A model generated the notes under the pieces. That model saw nothing but the letters and a program-made list of their open reading frames with translations, did not search any database and was not told the DNA's origin. Shown in pieces: positions 9,976 through 20,214 of a stretch of 64,000 nt of DNA (within the stretch, counting starts at the first letter, position 1; every line of letters starts with the position of its first letter). The DNA is taken from positions 24,023,777 to 24,087,776 of the forward strand of contig OX352761.1 of assembly GCA_947095585.1 (NCBI GenBank), written 5' to 3'. Position numbers and translations under genes: made by a program. The stretch comes from Nephrocerus scutellatus. Taxonomy: Eukaryota > Arthropoda > Insecta > Diptera > Pipunculidae.

Positions 9976-10640
9976 TATGGAGCTGCACCAAATGACAACT
10001 AATGTGGAGAGGGAGGCAAATGTTGCTGGGTTTGAAGATGAATACTGCCAAAAACTATCATAAACATCGGCACTAACTCCGTAACTCAAGTTAAGATTGC
10101 TGGACAATCAGTAGAGAGAGTAGAAAGTTTCCAATATCTTGGGAGTATTGTCTCGACCAAAGGTTGAACCGAATAGGACATTGTCAACGGAATCGGCAAA
10201 TCTAAATCAGTGTTTGGAATGATGTCCATGATATGGCGAAGCAATGCGATTAGCTTAAACACCAACCTGCGACTGTTCCGTTCAAATGTTGAATCTGTGC
10301 TGTTGTATGGGTGCAGCTCTTGGAAGGTGACCGCTACTATCACAAAAAGATTACAAACGTTCGTAAATAGGTGCCTACGGAACATATTAAGGGTTTTCTG
10401 GCCTAACCGTATCTCTAACGAACATCTTTACCAGATAACGGGTCAGCAACCAATAGACACAACCATCCAACGACGGAAGTGGCATTGGATTGGTCATACA
10501 CCTCGAAAAGGCGACAGTTCCATAGCAAACTACACAATGCAATGGAATCTGTTATTTCAGGATGGTAAAAGAACGGGTCGTCCGAGAAATACATAGCGCA
10601 GTGCAGTTGAGGAGGAGTCACGGCAATTGGGGAAGAGTCG
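9976..10640 (+). mobile_element. LINE C-terminal fragment
   Basis: The frame decodes as the region after the RT core: 'VESFQYLGSIVS', then 'MMSMIWRSNAISLNTNLRLFRSNV', 'LLYGCSSWK', 'LQTFVNRCLRNIL', 'WPNRISNEHLY' and 'RRKWHWIGHT'. This is the typical tail of arthropod endonuclease/RT LINE proteins. A frameshift near 10050 and stops at 10164 and 10594 show decay. It may be the distal part of the 8385-9375 element. Confidence 0.75.
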
Positions 10641-10842
10641 GGCATTGCATTAATTTCTGGCTCGTTTTTATTGCACACTTGTGGCATTTTTGTTAAAAAT
10701 AACTTAAGTACTTTATTACATACCGATCCTCATTGTTCTAATTTTACTGTGAACGAATGTGACATTTGAACAAATCTTTTTTGAGCTACGTCAATAATAC
10801 GATTACGATACGTAATACGAGATAATGAGTCGCATTAATTAA

Positions 10843-11126
10843 TAATAATAATATTCGGCGCGACAGGCCATTGCGGTCCAAGGCCTAACTTCTCGCGACC
10901 ATTTGTGCTGCACATGTATATTTTTGGACACAAATGGAAGGGACCTGATCCGAACGGCGAATTGAGAAGCTTTCCGTGACAAGGTATTGTATTACTCTCG
11001 GAACGTTTGTCACCCATTCGCGAGAGGTGGGACACCGTGAAAAATACTTTTGGGTGTTGCTGGGATTCGAACCTGAACCTCCTGCTTAGCAGCCATGTGC
11101 ACTTCCACTGAGCCACGGCGCCCACA
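10843..11126 (-). mobile_element. tRNA-derived SINE, minus strand, private to the A unit
   Basis: Full-length minus-strand copy: (AAT)n tail at 10843, tRNA-like head ending GGGCGCC at about 11123. A 10 bp target duplication CATTAATTAA lies at 10833-10842 and 11127-11136. The matching positions upstream of takeout B and C (about 22490 and 28021) read straight through (CGCATTAAGGTAATTA), giving an empty site. Confidence 0.88.
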
Positions 11127-11509
11127 CATTAATTAAGGTAGTTATATATTGAAATATTCTGTGCGCATAATATCAAGTTGGTCATATGCATACCGGTATA
11201 GTCTGGAGCATTCAATAATTGTTCCTTATGTAATTAGGTTTGATTTAAAAAAAAAAACGGAATCTTGAATTTTCGCGGGCTGTTTTTGTTCCAATCGTAA
11301 TTTTTGTTGTTGTGTTAGTACTCTTATCCCTGGCATTGCTATCACTACCCATATTGCTTGGTTAGTAATTTATTGTTGGCTGGCGCAAAGGTTACACATG
11401 TTTTGGTACGCTCTGCGATTTTTAATGGACAATGGAACGAAAATTTATATTCAATTTTGCTTTAAGAATGGAATGTGCCTTTTGGTGAATATCGTCAATC
11501 GCTCAATCG

Positions 11510-11795
11510 TCCCATTTAAATGGAAGCTCCTCCTCCACTTCAAAAATTTTACAAAAAGTTTTGTCATCAGATATACACATGCATTTCTTAAAAAATTTAT
11601 ATGGGAGCCCCTCGAAGCCCCCTTCCACATATTAATAGAAAGTGTTGTCATCGGAGATACACATTTTTTGCAAAATTTAAACAAAATCGAGCTTTAGAAA
11701 GTGGGTTAAAAATTCATCAAAAGATTCCACAAGTCAGCCACCCACAGACAGACAGAAACATGCCGACGCGAAGTTAATACCTATAGAGAATAAAA
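11510..11795 (+). repeat. Modular repeat, short copy upstream of takeout A
   Basis: Two modules (cores near 11560 and 11645), then a GACAGACAGA tract (11747-11757) and the closing GCGAAGTTAATA...AGAGAAT. Related copies sit at 22865-23095 and 28396-28626 upstream of takeout B and C. Confidence 0.72.
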
Positions 11796-12006
11796 ACAAT
11801 TCCATTTTTTTTTATCAAACCTCTTTTTGTTACGAATCACAATACTTGATTTATTACAGAGCACAATTATTGCGCTTAGATATTCTAAGCAATTACTTGT
11901 ATGCCTATCTAATTAGTAATTAAAACTTATGTGGTGACAAAAACTTCAATGAAAAGAGCGGCTTTTTATCGCCATTTAAATTATTGTAAGGTCGATAAAA
12001 GATAAC

Positions 12007-12015
12007 TATAAAAGG
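12007..12015 (+). promoter_or_regulatory. TATA box of takeout A
   Basis: TATAAAAGG lies 108 bp before the start codon and is conserved with B (23295-23303) and C (28826-28834) in an otherwise AT-rich setting. Transcription would begin about 30 bp downstream. Confidence 0.65.
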
Positions 12016-12114
12016 CGACTGTTACAGCTGAAGTAAGAAGTTAATCTGAAACCGTGTTAGTGACTAGACTTATATTTGGTGAAAAACCTTAACCTCCATT
12101 GAAAGCTTCACGAA

Positions 12115-15100
12115 ATGGCACAAAACCTCATTTACCGAACAGTGTTTACCATATGCCTAATAGCATTGCAAGGATGTCACTCCGAAATACGTGAGTAATG
12201 TTTTTCAGTAATAGTGGTCGCGAAATTTTTCTGCTTTCTCACTTCCTGCTCTTCCGATTATCCTTATTGCAGCATCGGATATCGAAATCTGCCGTGCCGG
12301 TGATGTCGAGTGCATTGCCAGGACTACAACCGACATATTGCATCGATTTCCAAATGGTAATCCTGGCCTTGGACTCCCTTCTTTAGAACCAGCACATATA
12401 GAAGAATTGATCGTATCCAAAGCTGAAAAAGGCAATCCAATTCAACTGGATTTGACACTTTCCGATGTCGACTTGAGTGGTTTGTCGGGTAGTGTCGTAA
12501 ATCGGGTTGTGGGATTTAACCAAGATCCGATTAAATCGAAATTTGAAGTGGACATTACAATACCGTTGCTGCAGATCAAGGCACAGTATGCGATAAGGGG
12601 GCGGATACTGCTGCTTCCAATTGTCGGCAATGGAACTGTCGAAGTGGATTTTAAGAACTTCCGATCTATAGTTAAATTAAAACTGAGGTCTATGAAAAGC
12701 GATGGAAAACTATACGTTTCAATATCACAGATCAAAGTGCAATCTAAACCCGAAAAGTAAGTGTGAAAAGTAAGTAGATATGAAAAAACCAATGCTTGAA
12801 AATTAAAATTTTCATGTAAATTTTGTTGTCGGAGATACAAATGTGTGCAAGGTTTGAATAAAATCCGGTTAATTTTGAAGAAATTTTTATGGAACTCCCT
12901 CGACCATTGGACCGGATCACTGCAATTTTTTTTTTATATATATAGTGTTATCAACGGAGATAAACATGTGTCCAAAGTTTGAATAGAATCGCGATTTGGA
13001 TGGCTGTAATTTCGTCATTTATGGATATTTTTATTAAAATTTTTAAGTGAATGTAGAAATCATTTCAAATATTATGTAAAACACGTTACTGCTCGATATA
13101 GACACCCTTGGCGCGGACAGAGTAGAGTCTCTTAGCGAAGGAACTGCACAATGGACGAACATGACCTGTTATTATTTTGGTTCATTCTTTACGAAGAGCT
13201 GTCTTCAATGCATACACACTTTGATATCTTTTTTTCGACACCTTGTTCCACAAAATGGAGCATATGGAGAAGAGAAGAAATTAAATTTGGAACGTCACTT
13301 TGTAAAATTGGTTGTGTCAAACGAGCTTAATGTGATGCTGCTGAGGAACCCCAAGCGGTTGTTTTTTGTATGCCCAAGCTAGCAACGGGTCATGTAAGAC
13401 CTTTTCCCAGTACACATCTTGATCCACCTTGACGCCCTGATCGATAGAGACTAATGGAGAACGACCTTATGCAGTTACAGCTGCCTAAACCATCACAGAA
13501 GAAGCTGGCACTTGCTCGAAGAGCAACTCGCTTGTCCAAATTGTCGTTGTACTTGCTCTTTAACCACAAACGATCATTTCGTTTGATTTCGTAAAAAAAA
13601 AATTAATCAGAAAACACAAAGTTGATTGCGTTCGTGTAGACGTTTTACACTTTGCATCTTTTAAGTCGAACTGCCCTTTGAACTGTTGTTGAATAATGCA
13701 CTTTTTGTATGTTGTACGGCTTCAATTGAAGTTAATTTTTCAGTATCCGTCGGATGCTTCTATCGGACGCGTGGAGGTTTTTTGCCAGTTTTTGCGCACT
13801 TTGTCGTGAATTTCGCTTAAATCGTGCGAACCATTTCTGGCGATGTTGCAGTTTTTGGAAGGCCACGTCACCTCTATGGCGTTTTGCGATGCTTCCAGTA
13901 TCGTTGTAACGTTGTGATGGTCCGATACACAGTAGTATATATTACATAACGAGCAAGGAAAGTAGAAAGTCGAAGCTTGACAATCGGCAATCTAACGAGC
14001 ATGATGAGCACTTTTCTGCGAGTAATGTACGCTTTTTTTCACGCGTCCAAACCGGTTTTTCTGCTAAATCGAGAGAGAAGCAGAAATGTGAGAATGTGTC
14101 TTTGCTGATCGCTGTGATTGCAGTAAATAACAAAAGACGTTTATATGATAACAGAACTAGTGTTGTTATGGGCTACTTTCGAAGCTAGTTTATAGCGTAT
14201 GAAACAGTCACTTTCGTCTATGGGCGTGTGAAAACATTTTATTCACATTCAAATGCTGGAGCTGTTTGACAATAGCCGGTTGTGACTTTCCAGCCAAAAC
14301 AATGGAACCACAATGTTACGTTTGAAATCCATTTAACGTTTATCGATATGTAGACTTGTAAACAACATAACAGACTAAAGTTTGTCAAAATATGATTGCG
14401 CTGTCGTCAGCTGTTTGGCAGTTAGAGCAGCGTGAAGTTAGTAACAGTGCGATCGCCGGACCCGTACAACTTGCTCATGGCGATCGTTAAACTAAATGAT
14501 GTTGTACCTTATACAGTAAGCAATTGACATACATCATTCTTTCTCTCTTCTCTTTCTTCACGAACATTCAAATCTCTGTTTGCATGTGAAATGTATTTTC
14601 ACACGCCCATAGACGAAAGTGACTGTTTCATACACTATAACCTAGCCTCGAAAGTAGCCGTTATACATCTTCTTTCTGTTTTTCTTTCCTTTACTCCGCG
14701 GGGGAGCGGAGGACTTCTACAAACGCCGCCAACGAACTCGTAATGTCGTCCGCTGGCTTTCTCAAAGTGTGGCCGATCCAGCTCAATTTTCGTCGTCTGA
14801 TGGTGATCGCGATTGCTTCCTGCTGTGTTACTCTCCGCAAGTCTTGATTGGTGATAATGTCCGGCCATCTTATTCTCAGTATCCTCCTTAAGCACTTGTT
14901 GACGAAGACTTGGAGGCGCGTCGCGCAATTGACTCTGTGAATTTCCACGTTTCGCAGCCTTACAAGAGTACTGAGAGAACGTTAGATCTGACGATCGTTA
15001 GCTTCAGATTCCGGGAGATTTGCGAGGAGTTCCAGATATTATTTAGCATACTATAGGAGTGTGGCGCCTTGTTTACACGAGAGCACACATCCGTGTTAGC

Positions 15101-17184
15101 ACCACAATTTTTTGACATCCAGCTGCCCAAATAACAAAACTTATCGACTTCCTCTATCTGATGTCCGTCAATCGAGAGATCACATGTTCCACTAGCGTTA
15201 ACGCGAAGTAGTTTTGTTTTTGAGATGTTAATTTTTAAACCCACTTTGTTAGCGTGGAGTTCTAGTGAGTTTAACTTTCGCTCCATGTCACCTAGCGATT
15301 GTGATAGGAGACAGATATCATCGGCATAGTACAGGTCTTCTAGGCGGTGAAAAACATTCCATGGCAAACCCGATGGAGTACGGGTTACTATTTTCATCCA
15401 CCCAGTCGATAACAATTATGAAAAGCAATGGTTAGAGGGTGCAACCTTGCTTGACTCCCGAGTAGATGTTGTAAGGTGAGCCAAGATGACCGTAATGAAT
15501 TACGCGGCATGTCGAGTCACGGTACAGCTCCTTGATGATGTTGATGAGTTTTTCCGGAACACCATAGCTAGACAAAATCTGCCACATCATGTTTCGGCCT
15601 ACACTATCAAAAGCGCGTTTAAAATCTACAAAAACCAAATACAGAGGAGAGCGATACTCAATTGACTGTTCAATGATTATACGCAGGGTGTTAATTTGGT
15701 CAGTACAGTTTGGTCGAAATCCTGCTTGCTCATTTCTCAAAATTGGCTCTAACGCATACTGTAAGCGCCTAGCTATTATAGAGAAGATCCATTTGTTTAT
15801 GGTGTTAAGCAGGGCAATTCCTCTCCAGTTTTCGCAGTTGCTGAAATCGCCTTTCTTGGGTGCATATGTGGGTTGATGGACGTGACTGGCGAAGTACAAT
15901 TCAAAACATTCTTAAAATGTTCTGTACAGGGGGTTAATTGTTGTTCCTCAATAAGGATCAAGGAGCCGTCTATTGCCTTAACAGGGTAGTTGATGTGGTG
16001 TTTCTTGTTGGTGAGCTTACAAGCCAGTTGGTAGACTGTGCTATATTGTCTACTATCAGCGGCTTGCTGTGCTTGTGTTGGGATGTCGCTTAGCCATGCT
16101 CCTTTGTCGTTCCTAGCTGAACGGCCAACTTGCCGGTCCAGATCCCTTTACTTCCGCGCTAATGCGCTTCGCTCGGCACCCGAGGCCGCGTTTAACTCTG
16201 CTTGGATACTAGTGATTTAACATATGAAACATATAACATATAAAATACTTTTTTTATTTACTGCAGTCACAGCGAACACACATTCCCAGAGTAATTTTGC
16301 ATTGCGCATAGCCGGTTTAGCAGAAAAACCGGTTTTGGTCGTGTGAAAAATAGCGTACATTACTCGCAGAAAAGTGTTCAGATCGACTTTCCTCGCTCTT
16401 TCTTTAAAAAAATTAATATTTGAACGGTTTTTATCGCATAAGTTTTGAAGTTGCCATCACTGTTGTTGTTTTTTTTAAATTCTCTATATTAACTTTGCGT
16501 GCCCGGGGTGCACGTCTGTTTGTCTGTTCGTCGTGGAATCTTGCGATCAATTTTTAACCCACTTCCCAAAGCCCGATTCCATTGAAACTTTGCACACATT
16601 TGTACTTGCGTTGACAACACTTTCTATTAAAATTTGCCCCACCCCCCCCACCCATATACATTTTTTAAAAATTAACCCAATTTTCTTCAAATTTATATAT
16701 GATGGGCAACACTTTTTTTTTTTTTAAATTTTGGAAACCCAGGGCCCCGGGGTCGTATCATGTATATCTCTGATGGAGAACGTTTTTTGTAAAAAATTTG
16801 AAGTGATCTGGCTGCAGGACAGAAGGCCTACCATATAATTTTTTTTGAAAATTTATCCAATTTTATTCAAGCATCTGTATCTCTAATTAGAGAAAAATTT
16901 TAATTTTTATGGGCTGTGTGCGCTTTTTTTGCAACTAAGTTGGCAATAAATTTCATATAAAGATTTTGCTACTTGCGCACAGGATGACTGTTAACCTTGG
17001 CAATCTCTTCAATGGGAACCGTGAATTAGGGAAAGCGATGAATCAAATTTTAAACGATAATTGGAAAGACGTTTGGACCGAACTTGAAACTGATATAACT
17101 GGCGGGATAACGACCATTATCAAACATCTGATGAGTGATGTTTTCAAAACGATCCCATATGATGACTTCTACATTAAGGAGTAA
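12115..17184 (+). CDS. Takeout/JHBP-family secreted protein, gene A (253 aa, 3 exons)
   Basis: Secreted lipophilic-ligand carrier of the takeout/juvenile hormone binding protein family; the ligand is not known. Exons: 12115-12190, 12273-12756 and 16983-17184, with GT-AG borders and matching phases. Residues 1 to about 22 (MAQNLIYRTVFTICLIALQG) form a signal peptide. Cys32 and Cys39 are the N-terminal pair expected in the family. The central part (DLSGLSGSVVNRVVGFNQDP, 'FEVDITIPLLQIKAQYAIRG', 'ILLLPIVGNGTVEVDF') and the C-terminal 'GNLFNGNRELGKAMNQILND' with 'DVWTELETDI' are family hallmarks. Length is normal. Intron 2 is 4.2 kb and full of transposons, yet coding exons and splice sites are intact. 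It differs from B and C in the last residues, ending normally at IKE. Confidence 0.9.
12800..13000 (+). repeat. Modular repeat in takeout A intron 2
   Basis: Left-end-like TTTTCATGTAAATTTTG, then two modules (cores near 12825 and 12955). The right end has been lost at the junction with the mariner at about 13001. The corresponding repeat in B and C (24055-24345, 29586-29876) retains its end. Confidence 0.7.
13001..14457 (-). mobile_element. Tc1/mariner element, decayed, in takeout A intron 2
   Basis: Minus-strand sequence matches the element at 58291-59253 in pseudogene D, including the helix-turn-helix region (compare 13750-13860) and the inner ends. The left inverted repeat survives as GTAACAGTGCGATCGCC at 14441-14457; the other end is lost. 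A MITE (13930-14236) is inserted in it. Many stops; no working transposase. Confidence 0.75.
13930..14236 (-). mobile_element. MITE copy 1, inserted in the mariner
   Basis: About 307 bp interrupts mariner sequence that is continuous in pseudogene D (58530-58560). One end is TTTTCACACGCCCATAGACG (minus, about 14236), the other CATTACATAACGAGC-like. A second copy in opposite orientation lies at 14594-14668 plus 16206-16430. No coding capacity. Confidence 0.7.
14594..14668 (+). mobile_element. MITE copy 2, left part
   Basis: TTTTCACACGCCCATAGACG...GAAAGTAGCCG is the inverted counterpart of 14157-14236. The LINE at 14669-16205 separates it from the rest of the same MITE (16206-16430). The corresponding place in pseudogene D (around 58190) lacks the MITE. 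Confidence 0.65.
14669..16205 (-). mobile_element. LINE (non-LTR retrotransposon), 5'-truncated, inside a MITE
   Basis: Minus strand, 16200 to 14670. A linker region (LSDIPTQAQQAADSRQYSTV...'YQLACKLTNKKHH') is followed by RT motifs 'KKGDFSNCENWRGIALLNTI', 'LRNEQAGFRPNCTDQINTLR', 'LYLVFVDFKRAFDSV', 'YSGVKQGCTL', then 'RLEDLYYADDICLLS' with the YADD catalytic pair, 'DKFCYLGSWMS', and a tail with 'FVNKCLRRILRIRWPD' and 'RRRKLSWIGHTLRKP'. Frames break at about 15900, 15420 and 14960. It belongs to the arthropod endonuclease/RT LINE group related to the 8385-10640 pieces. It is decayed and lies in an intron of takeout A. Confidence 0.85.
16206..16430 (+). mobile_element. MITE copy 2, right part
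   Basis: TTATTTACTGCAGTCACAGCG, 'TTTAGCAGAAAAACCGGTTT' and AGCGTACATTACTCGCAGAAAAG are the inverted equivalents of 13990-14140. A fragment of the same MITE arm is in intron 2 of B (24388-24452) and C (29919-29983). Confidence 0.68.
16470..16895 (-). repeat. Modular repeat, minus orientation, near the end of takeout A intron 2
   Basis: The inverted end AAATTCTCTATATTAACTTT at about 16479, a GTCTGTTTGTCTGTT tract, and inverted modules. Equivalent to 24570-25190 and 30101-30722 in B and C, but with fewer modules. Confidence 0.75.
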
Positions 17185-17589
17185 AAACAGTCCTATCAGG
17201 GAGGGTAATAATTGTTTGTATTGTGACAATATTATTTCTCCAATTTGTACTTAATAACTATTCTGTAATTACATATTGTATTTTTGATAACAAATGGAGT
17301 TTGAAAAATGTCGTCTTACTAAAAAAAAATGGTAATTTTCGGTTTGTTAATAAAAAATTATTTAAATTTGTTTATTGTTTTGTAAGCATGTATCTCGTTT
17401 CAAATACTTTTATAAAGTGTCTCTCTTATTTATGCATTAATGCTGCGAAACAAGTGGAGGTGCAAATGTCTGAAGTTGTGAAACAATTCTTTCACAGCAA
17501 GGTGCAAAAATGCAAATTGTGCTGAAATGCATTTATTCTTACTTATTGGGTCAATTAAACAAAAGTGCGGAGTTGCACGGAAATTGTTA

Positions 17590-18355
17590 ATTTGACACAA
17601 AGAATTTCAACATGAGCGAACTTTAGAATTAAAAAGGTGATTGTGAAGTAATTTGTCACCAAATTTGATTATGAGTACGCTTGCAATTATATTATGTGCT
17701 ATTACAATGAGGAAACTCGACGGATACGAAAATAAGCAGAACTGTCGGATTTGGAGTGCTGAAAATCCTCGTGTGATACTCAAACAACCTATGCATCCAC
17801 CGCGAGTAACTGTTTGGTGTGCATTTGGGGCTGGCGGAGTAATTGGGCCGTATTTCTTTGAAAATGCGGCTGGGAATGCGCTGACTGTGAATGGAGTGCG
17901 GATGAACTGGATGTAATTAATGTGGAAGACATGTTTTTTCAACAAGACGTGCGACCTGCCACACAGCACGTGAAACAATGGTGTTACTGCAGACTAAGTT
18001 TCCAGGCCGTGTCATTTCTCGATTTGGCGATCAACATTGGCCGCCAAGATCGTGCGATCTAACACCGAAGGACTTTTTTCTTTGGGGCTATGTGAAGGAA
18101 AAGGTGTATGCGAATAAGCCTGAAATAGTTGAACATCTTAAAGAGGAAATACGGCGCGTTATTGGTGAAATACTGCCACATTTATGCGAAAACGTTATTC
18201 AAAATGTCAACAAAAGAATATTTGCCAGAGGTTTCGTGGTGGCCATTTGCCTGATGTTGGATTTCACGTTTAATCGGAACTACTTTTCTTTTTGTTGAAA
18301 TAAAAATGTTTTTTCTTTAAAATTAAATCCGGCGCTCTTGTTGGGACACCCTTTA
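17590..18355 (+). mobile_element. Mariner-like transposase remnant
   Basis: 17640-18290 reads, with breaks, as the C-terminal half of a mariner-type transposase: 'VTVWCAFGAGGVIGPYFFEN', 'MFFQQDVRPATQH', 'VISRFGDQHWPPRSCDLTPK' with the following DFFLWGYVKEKVY, and 'EIRRVIGEILPHLCENVIQN'. The catalytic-region motif is present but the frame is broken at about 17915-17980. The probable right end GGCGCTCTTGTTGGGACACC lies near 18332-18351. Distinct from the mariner at 13001 and 58291. Confidence 0.82.
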
Positions 18356-18374
18356 GTATGGCGTGATATGGCAT

Positions 18375-18590
18375 AATTGTTAAAAAGGTTGTATAGAAGC
18401 CCCCCGACCCCGGGGCCCGATCAGTCACAAATATAATAGAAAGTGTTCACACAGGAAATACACATGTGTGCAAAGTATAAATAAAATCGGAATTTGGGAA
18501 ATAGATTAAAAATAGGTCACGAAATTCCACCACCGAATGAACGAACGAACGACAGACAGAACGACGCGAAGTTAATATAGAGAACTTAAA
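18375..18590 (+). repeat. Modular repeat, terminal modules
   Basis: Core near 18440 (ACAGGAAATACACATGTGTG), GAACGAACGACAGACAG tract near 18535-18560, and closing GCGAAGTTAATATAGAGAAC. Followed by an AAAAGAAAAG run. Confidence 0.7.
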
Positions 18591-18596
18591 AAGAAA

Positions 18597-18776
18597 AGAA
18601 AAGAAAATAGGTCCTTGCAATCATACGTAAAGTCCTGAATCATTTTGATTCGACTAACCTCTATAAAACCCATACCACACAAGCTAGGTTTTATATCCAG
18701 CCAGTGCGTTTAATTACATTTTGTGTTGTAATCTGTGAAAGCACTTTAGAAAAAGGCTTTATTTAGAGTAAAAGGA
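18597..18776 (+). repeat. Dispersed 180 bp segment shared with 55328-55505
   Basis: The segment, including 'GCAATCATACG', 'CTAACCTCTATAAAACCCAT' and 'GTGAAAGCACTTT', is found inverted at 55328-55505. In both places it lies next to a modular repeat; at the second site it directly abuts the (TTTG)n tract. Confidence 0.65.
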
Positions 18777-19732
18777 ATGCGAGCTTCTCAGTTCGCCATA
18801 TGGATAGTTGTAATTCAGCCTAAAGACTGACTTATCTTGAAAGGATTTTGCTTAAAAAAAAACTCAAAATTACAACATCGCAAGCTGAGCGCTTAACAAA
18901 TGTTTTAAAACAAGTCCCATAAAAATTCTGACCTGTAGATGTGTGCGTGTGTGATACGCGTCACTTCATCGCAAGCCAAGTTTTAAAAGAAGTATTTTTT
19001 TTTAATTGCACGCGCCACACGCTACACGCGACGCGCATCACGTCATCGCAAGCCGAGCGCTTACCAATTGTTTTAAAATAAGTCCCATCAAATTCTGACT
19101 GGTGGAAGTCGCGATTTACAATCGGACAAACGTACAAACCGACAAACCCACAAACCGACACACGTACGCTAGAAAAATTTTCTTGTCCCCTGATTATTAG
19201 CTTCGCCCTTCGGGCTCGCCATAAGATAAATTATTTCACATTTTGGTGATGGTGGCATATAGCATATACCAATTCTTCTATCTTCAATATAAATAAAAAT
19301 ATAAAAAATTGTTGTCACCGGATATACAATATGAGTATAATTTATAAAATTTTCAGTGTTTATTATTGCCAGGCGGTTGAAGGTTATATAGGTGCACGTC
19401 CACCCTGTATTAATATAGCGGTGGATAAAATGTATTGTCATTTGGAAACCAATTTTTATTAAATTGGTACACCACCCCCGCGGTGGTAAAAGGAAATTGT
19501 GGGTTATGTGAGCGAGTAGTGAAGCGCCTAGAAACAGCTAGGAGAAAATAAATACAAGTGGTGGTAGGCCTGTGCATGCTTATGGTTATATATATGGATA
19601 AGTTATTATTCGAATCGTCGCGACGATAGCAACATGAATATATGCTCTTTTTTAATTTAACTTTTCTTTTATTTGATTTTTAAATAAATAAACCGCCGCC
19701 GTTCCCCGAACCAACCAATCTGACAAATAATA
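18777..19732. other. Non-coding stretch with a local direct repeat
   Basis: A segment of about 60 bp (CATCGCAAGC...AGCGCTTA...AAGTCCCAT...AATTCTGAC) occurs at about 18877-18935 and again at 19042-19102. A CAAACCGACAAAC-type tract lies at 19128-19160. 19380-19732 may be the LTR or leader of the degraded retroelement whose gag follows, but no LTR pair was found. Confidence 0.4.
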
Positions 19733-20190
19733 ATGGGATTAACCACCACCGATTTAAAGAAGCAGATATCCAAATCATTCTTAAATTGTAACGAGTTGCT
19801 GACCGTCATCAGAGCATACGTCAGCTATAAGCGCATAATCCAAAAAACATCGATACCGTACCGAAACAATTGATTCCTACGCCGAAAACAAAACCGTCCA
19901 CTCTGTCATCGAAACCTCAATCAGCGAATCGTGTCGTCAAATTAAGCAAAACCGCCGATACAAAGAAATACAGATTCCAAGTCCGTGATCTGCTACAATT
20001 GCTTCAACCCAGGACATTTGTCAATAAAATGCCCAGAGCCACAGAGAAGAGAACGGTGCATGAATTGCCTTCGAACGACACACCAAACTGCTGCATGTCC
20101 AAAGATGCAGATGGCAGTTGGACTACCTTTAGCGAAGAATCGCTCAATATGCTTCCAGACACCCACTTTCCGGGTGGCTCCCATGTTGTA
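19733..20190 (+). pseudogene. Retroelement gag remnant with two zinc knuckles
   Basis: An ATG at 19733 opens 'MGLTTTDLKKQISKSFLNCN'. After frameshifts, 19985-20110 encodes two CCHC knuckles, CYNCFNPGHLSIKC and CMNCLRTTHQTAAC, typical of nucleic-acid-binding Gag proteins. The sequence changes at about 20200 into a LINE RT. LTR element gag or LINE ORF1 cannot be told apart from this fragment. Confidence 0.6.
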
Positions 20191-20214
20191 AGTAACGTTA
20201 CCCTTAACAGGCAA

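Larger units (their letters stand above)
10641..12114 (+). other. Upstream region of takeout gene A
   Basis: 10640-10840 and 11150-12110 are closely similar to the regions upstream of takeout B and C (from about 22230 and 27760), so the duplicated unit reached at least 1.4 kb upstream of the start codon. It contains a SINE absent from B and C (10843-11126) and a modular repeat (about 11510-11795) shared with them. Confidence 0.65.

Noticed and set aside
10835..11125. 96-residue minus-strand protein
   Set aside because: It is the SINE read through; the plus-strand SINE at 1430 gives the same peptide start.
19128..19166. Helitron 3' end at ...CGTACGCTAG
   Set aside because: CTAG is present but there is no GC-rich hairpin in front of it and no matching 5' end was found.
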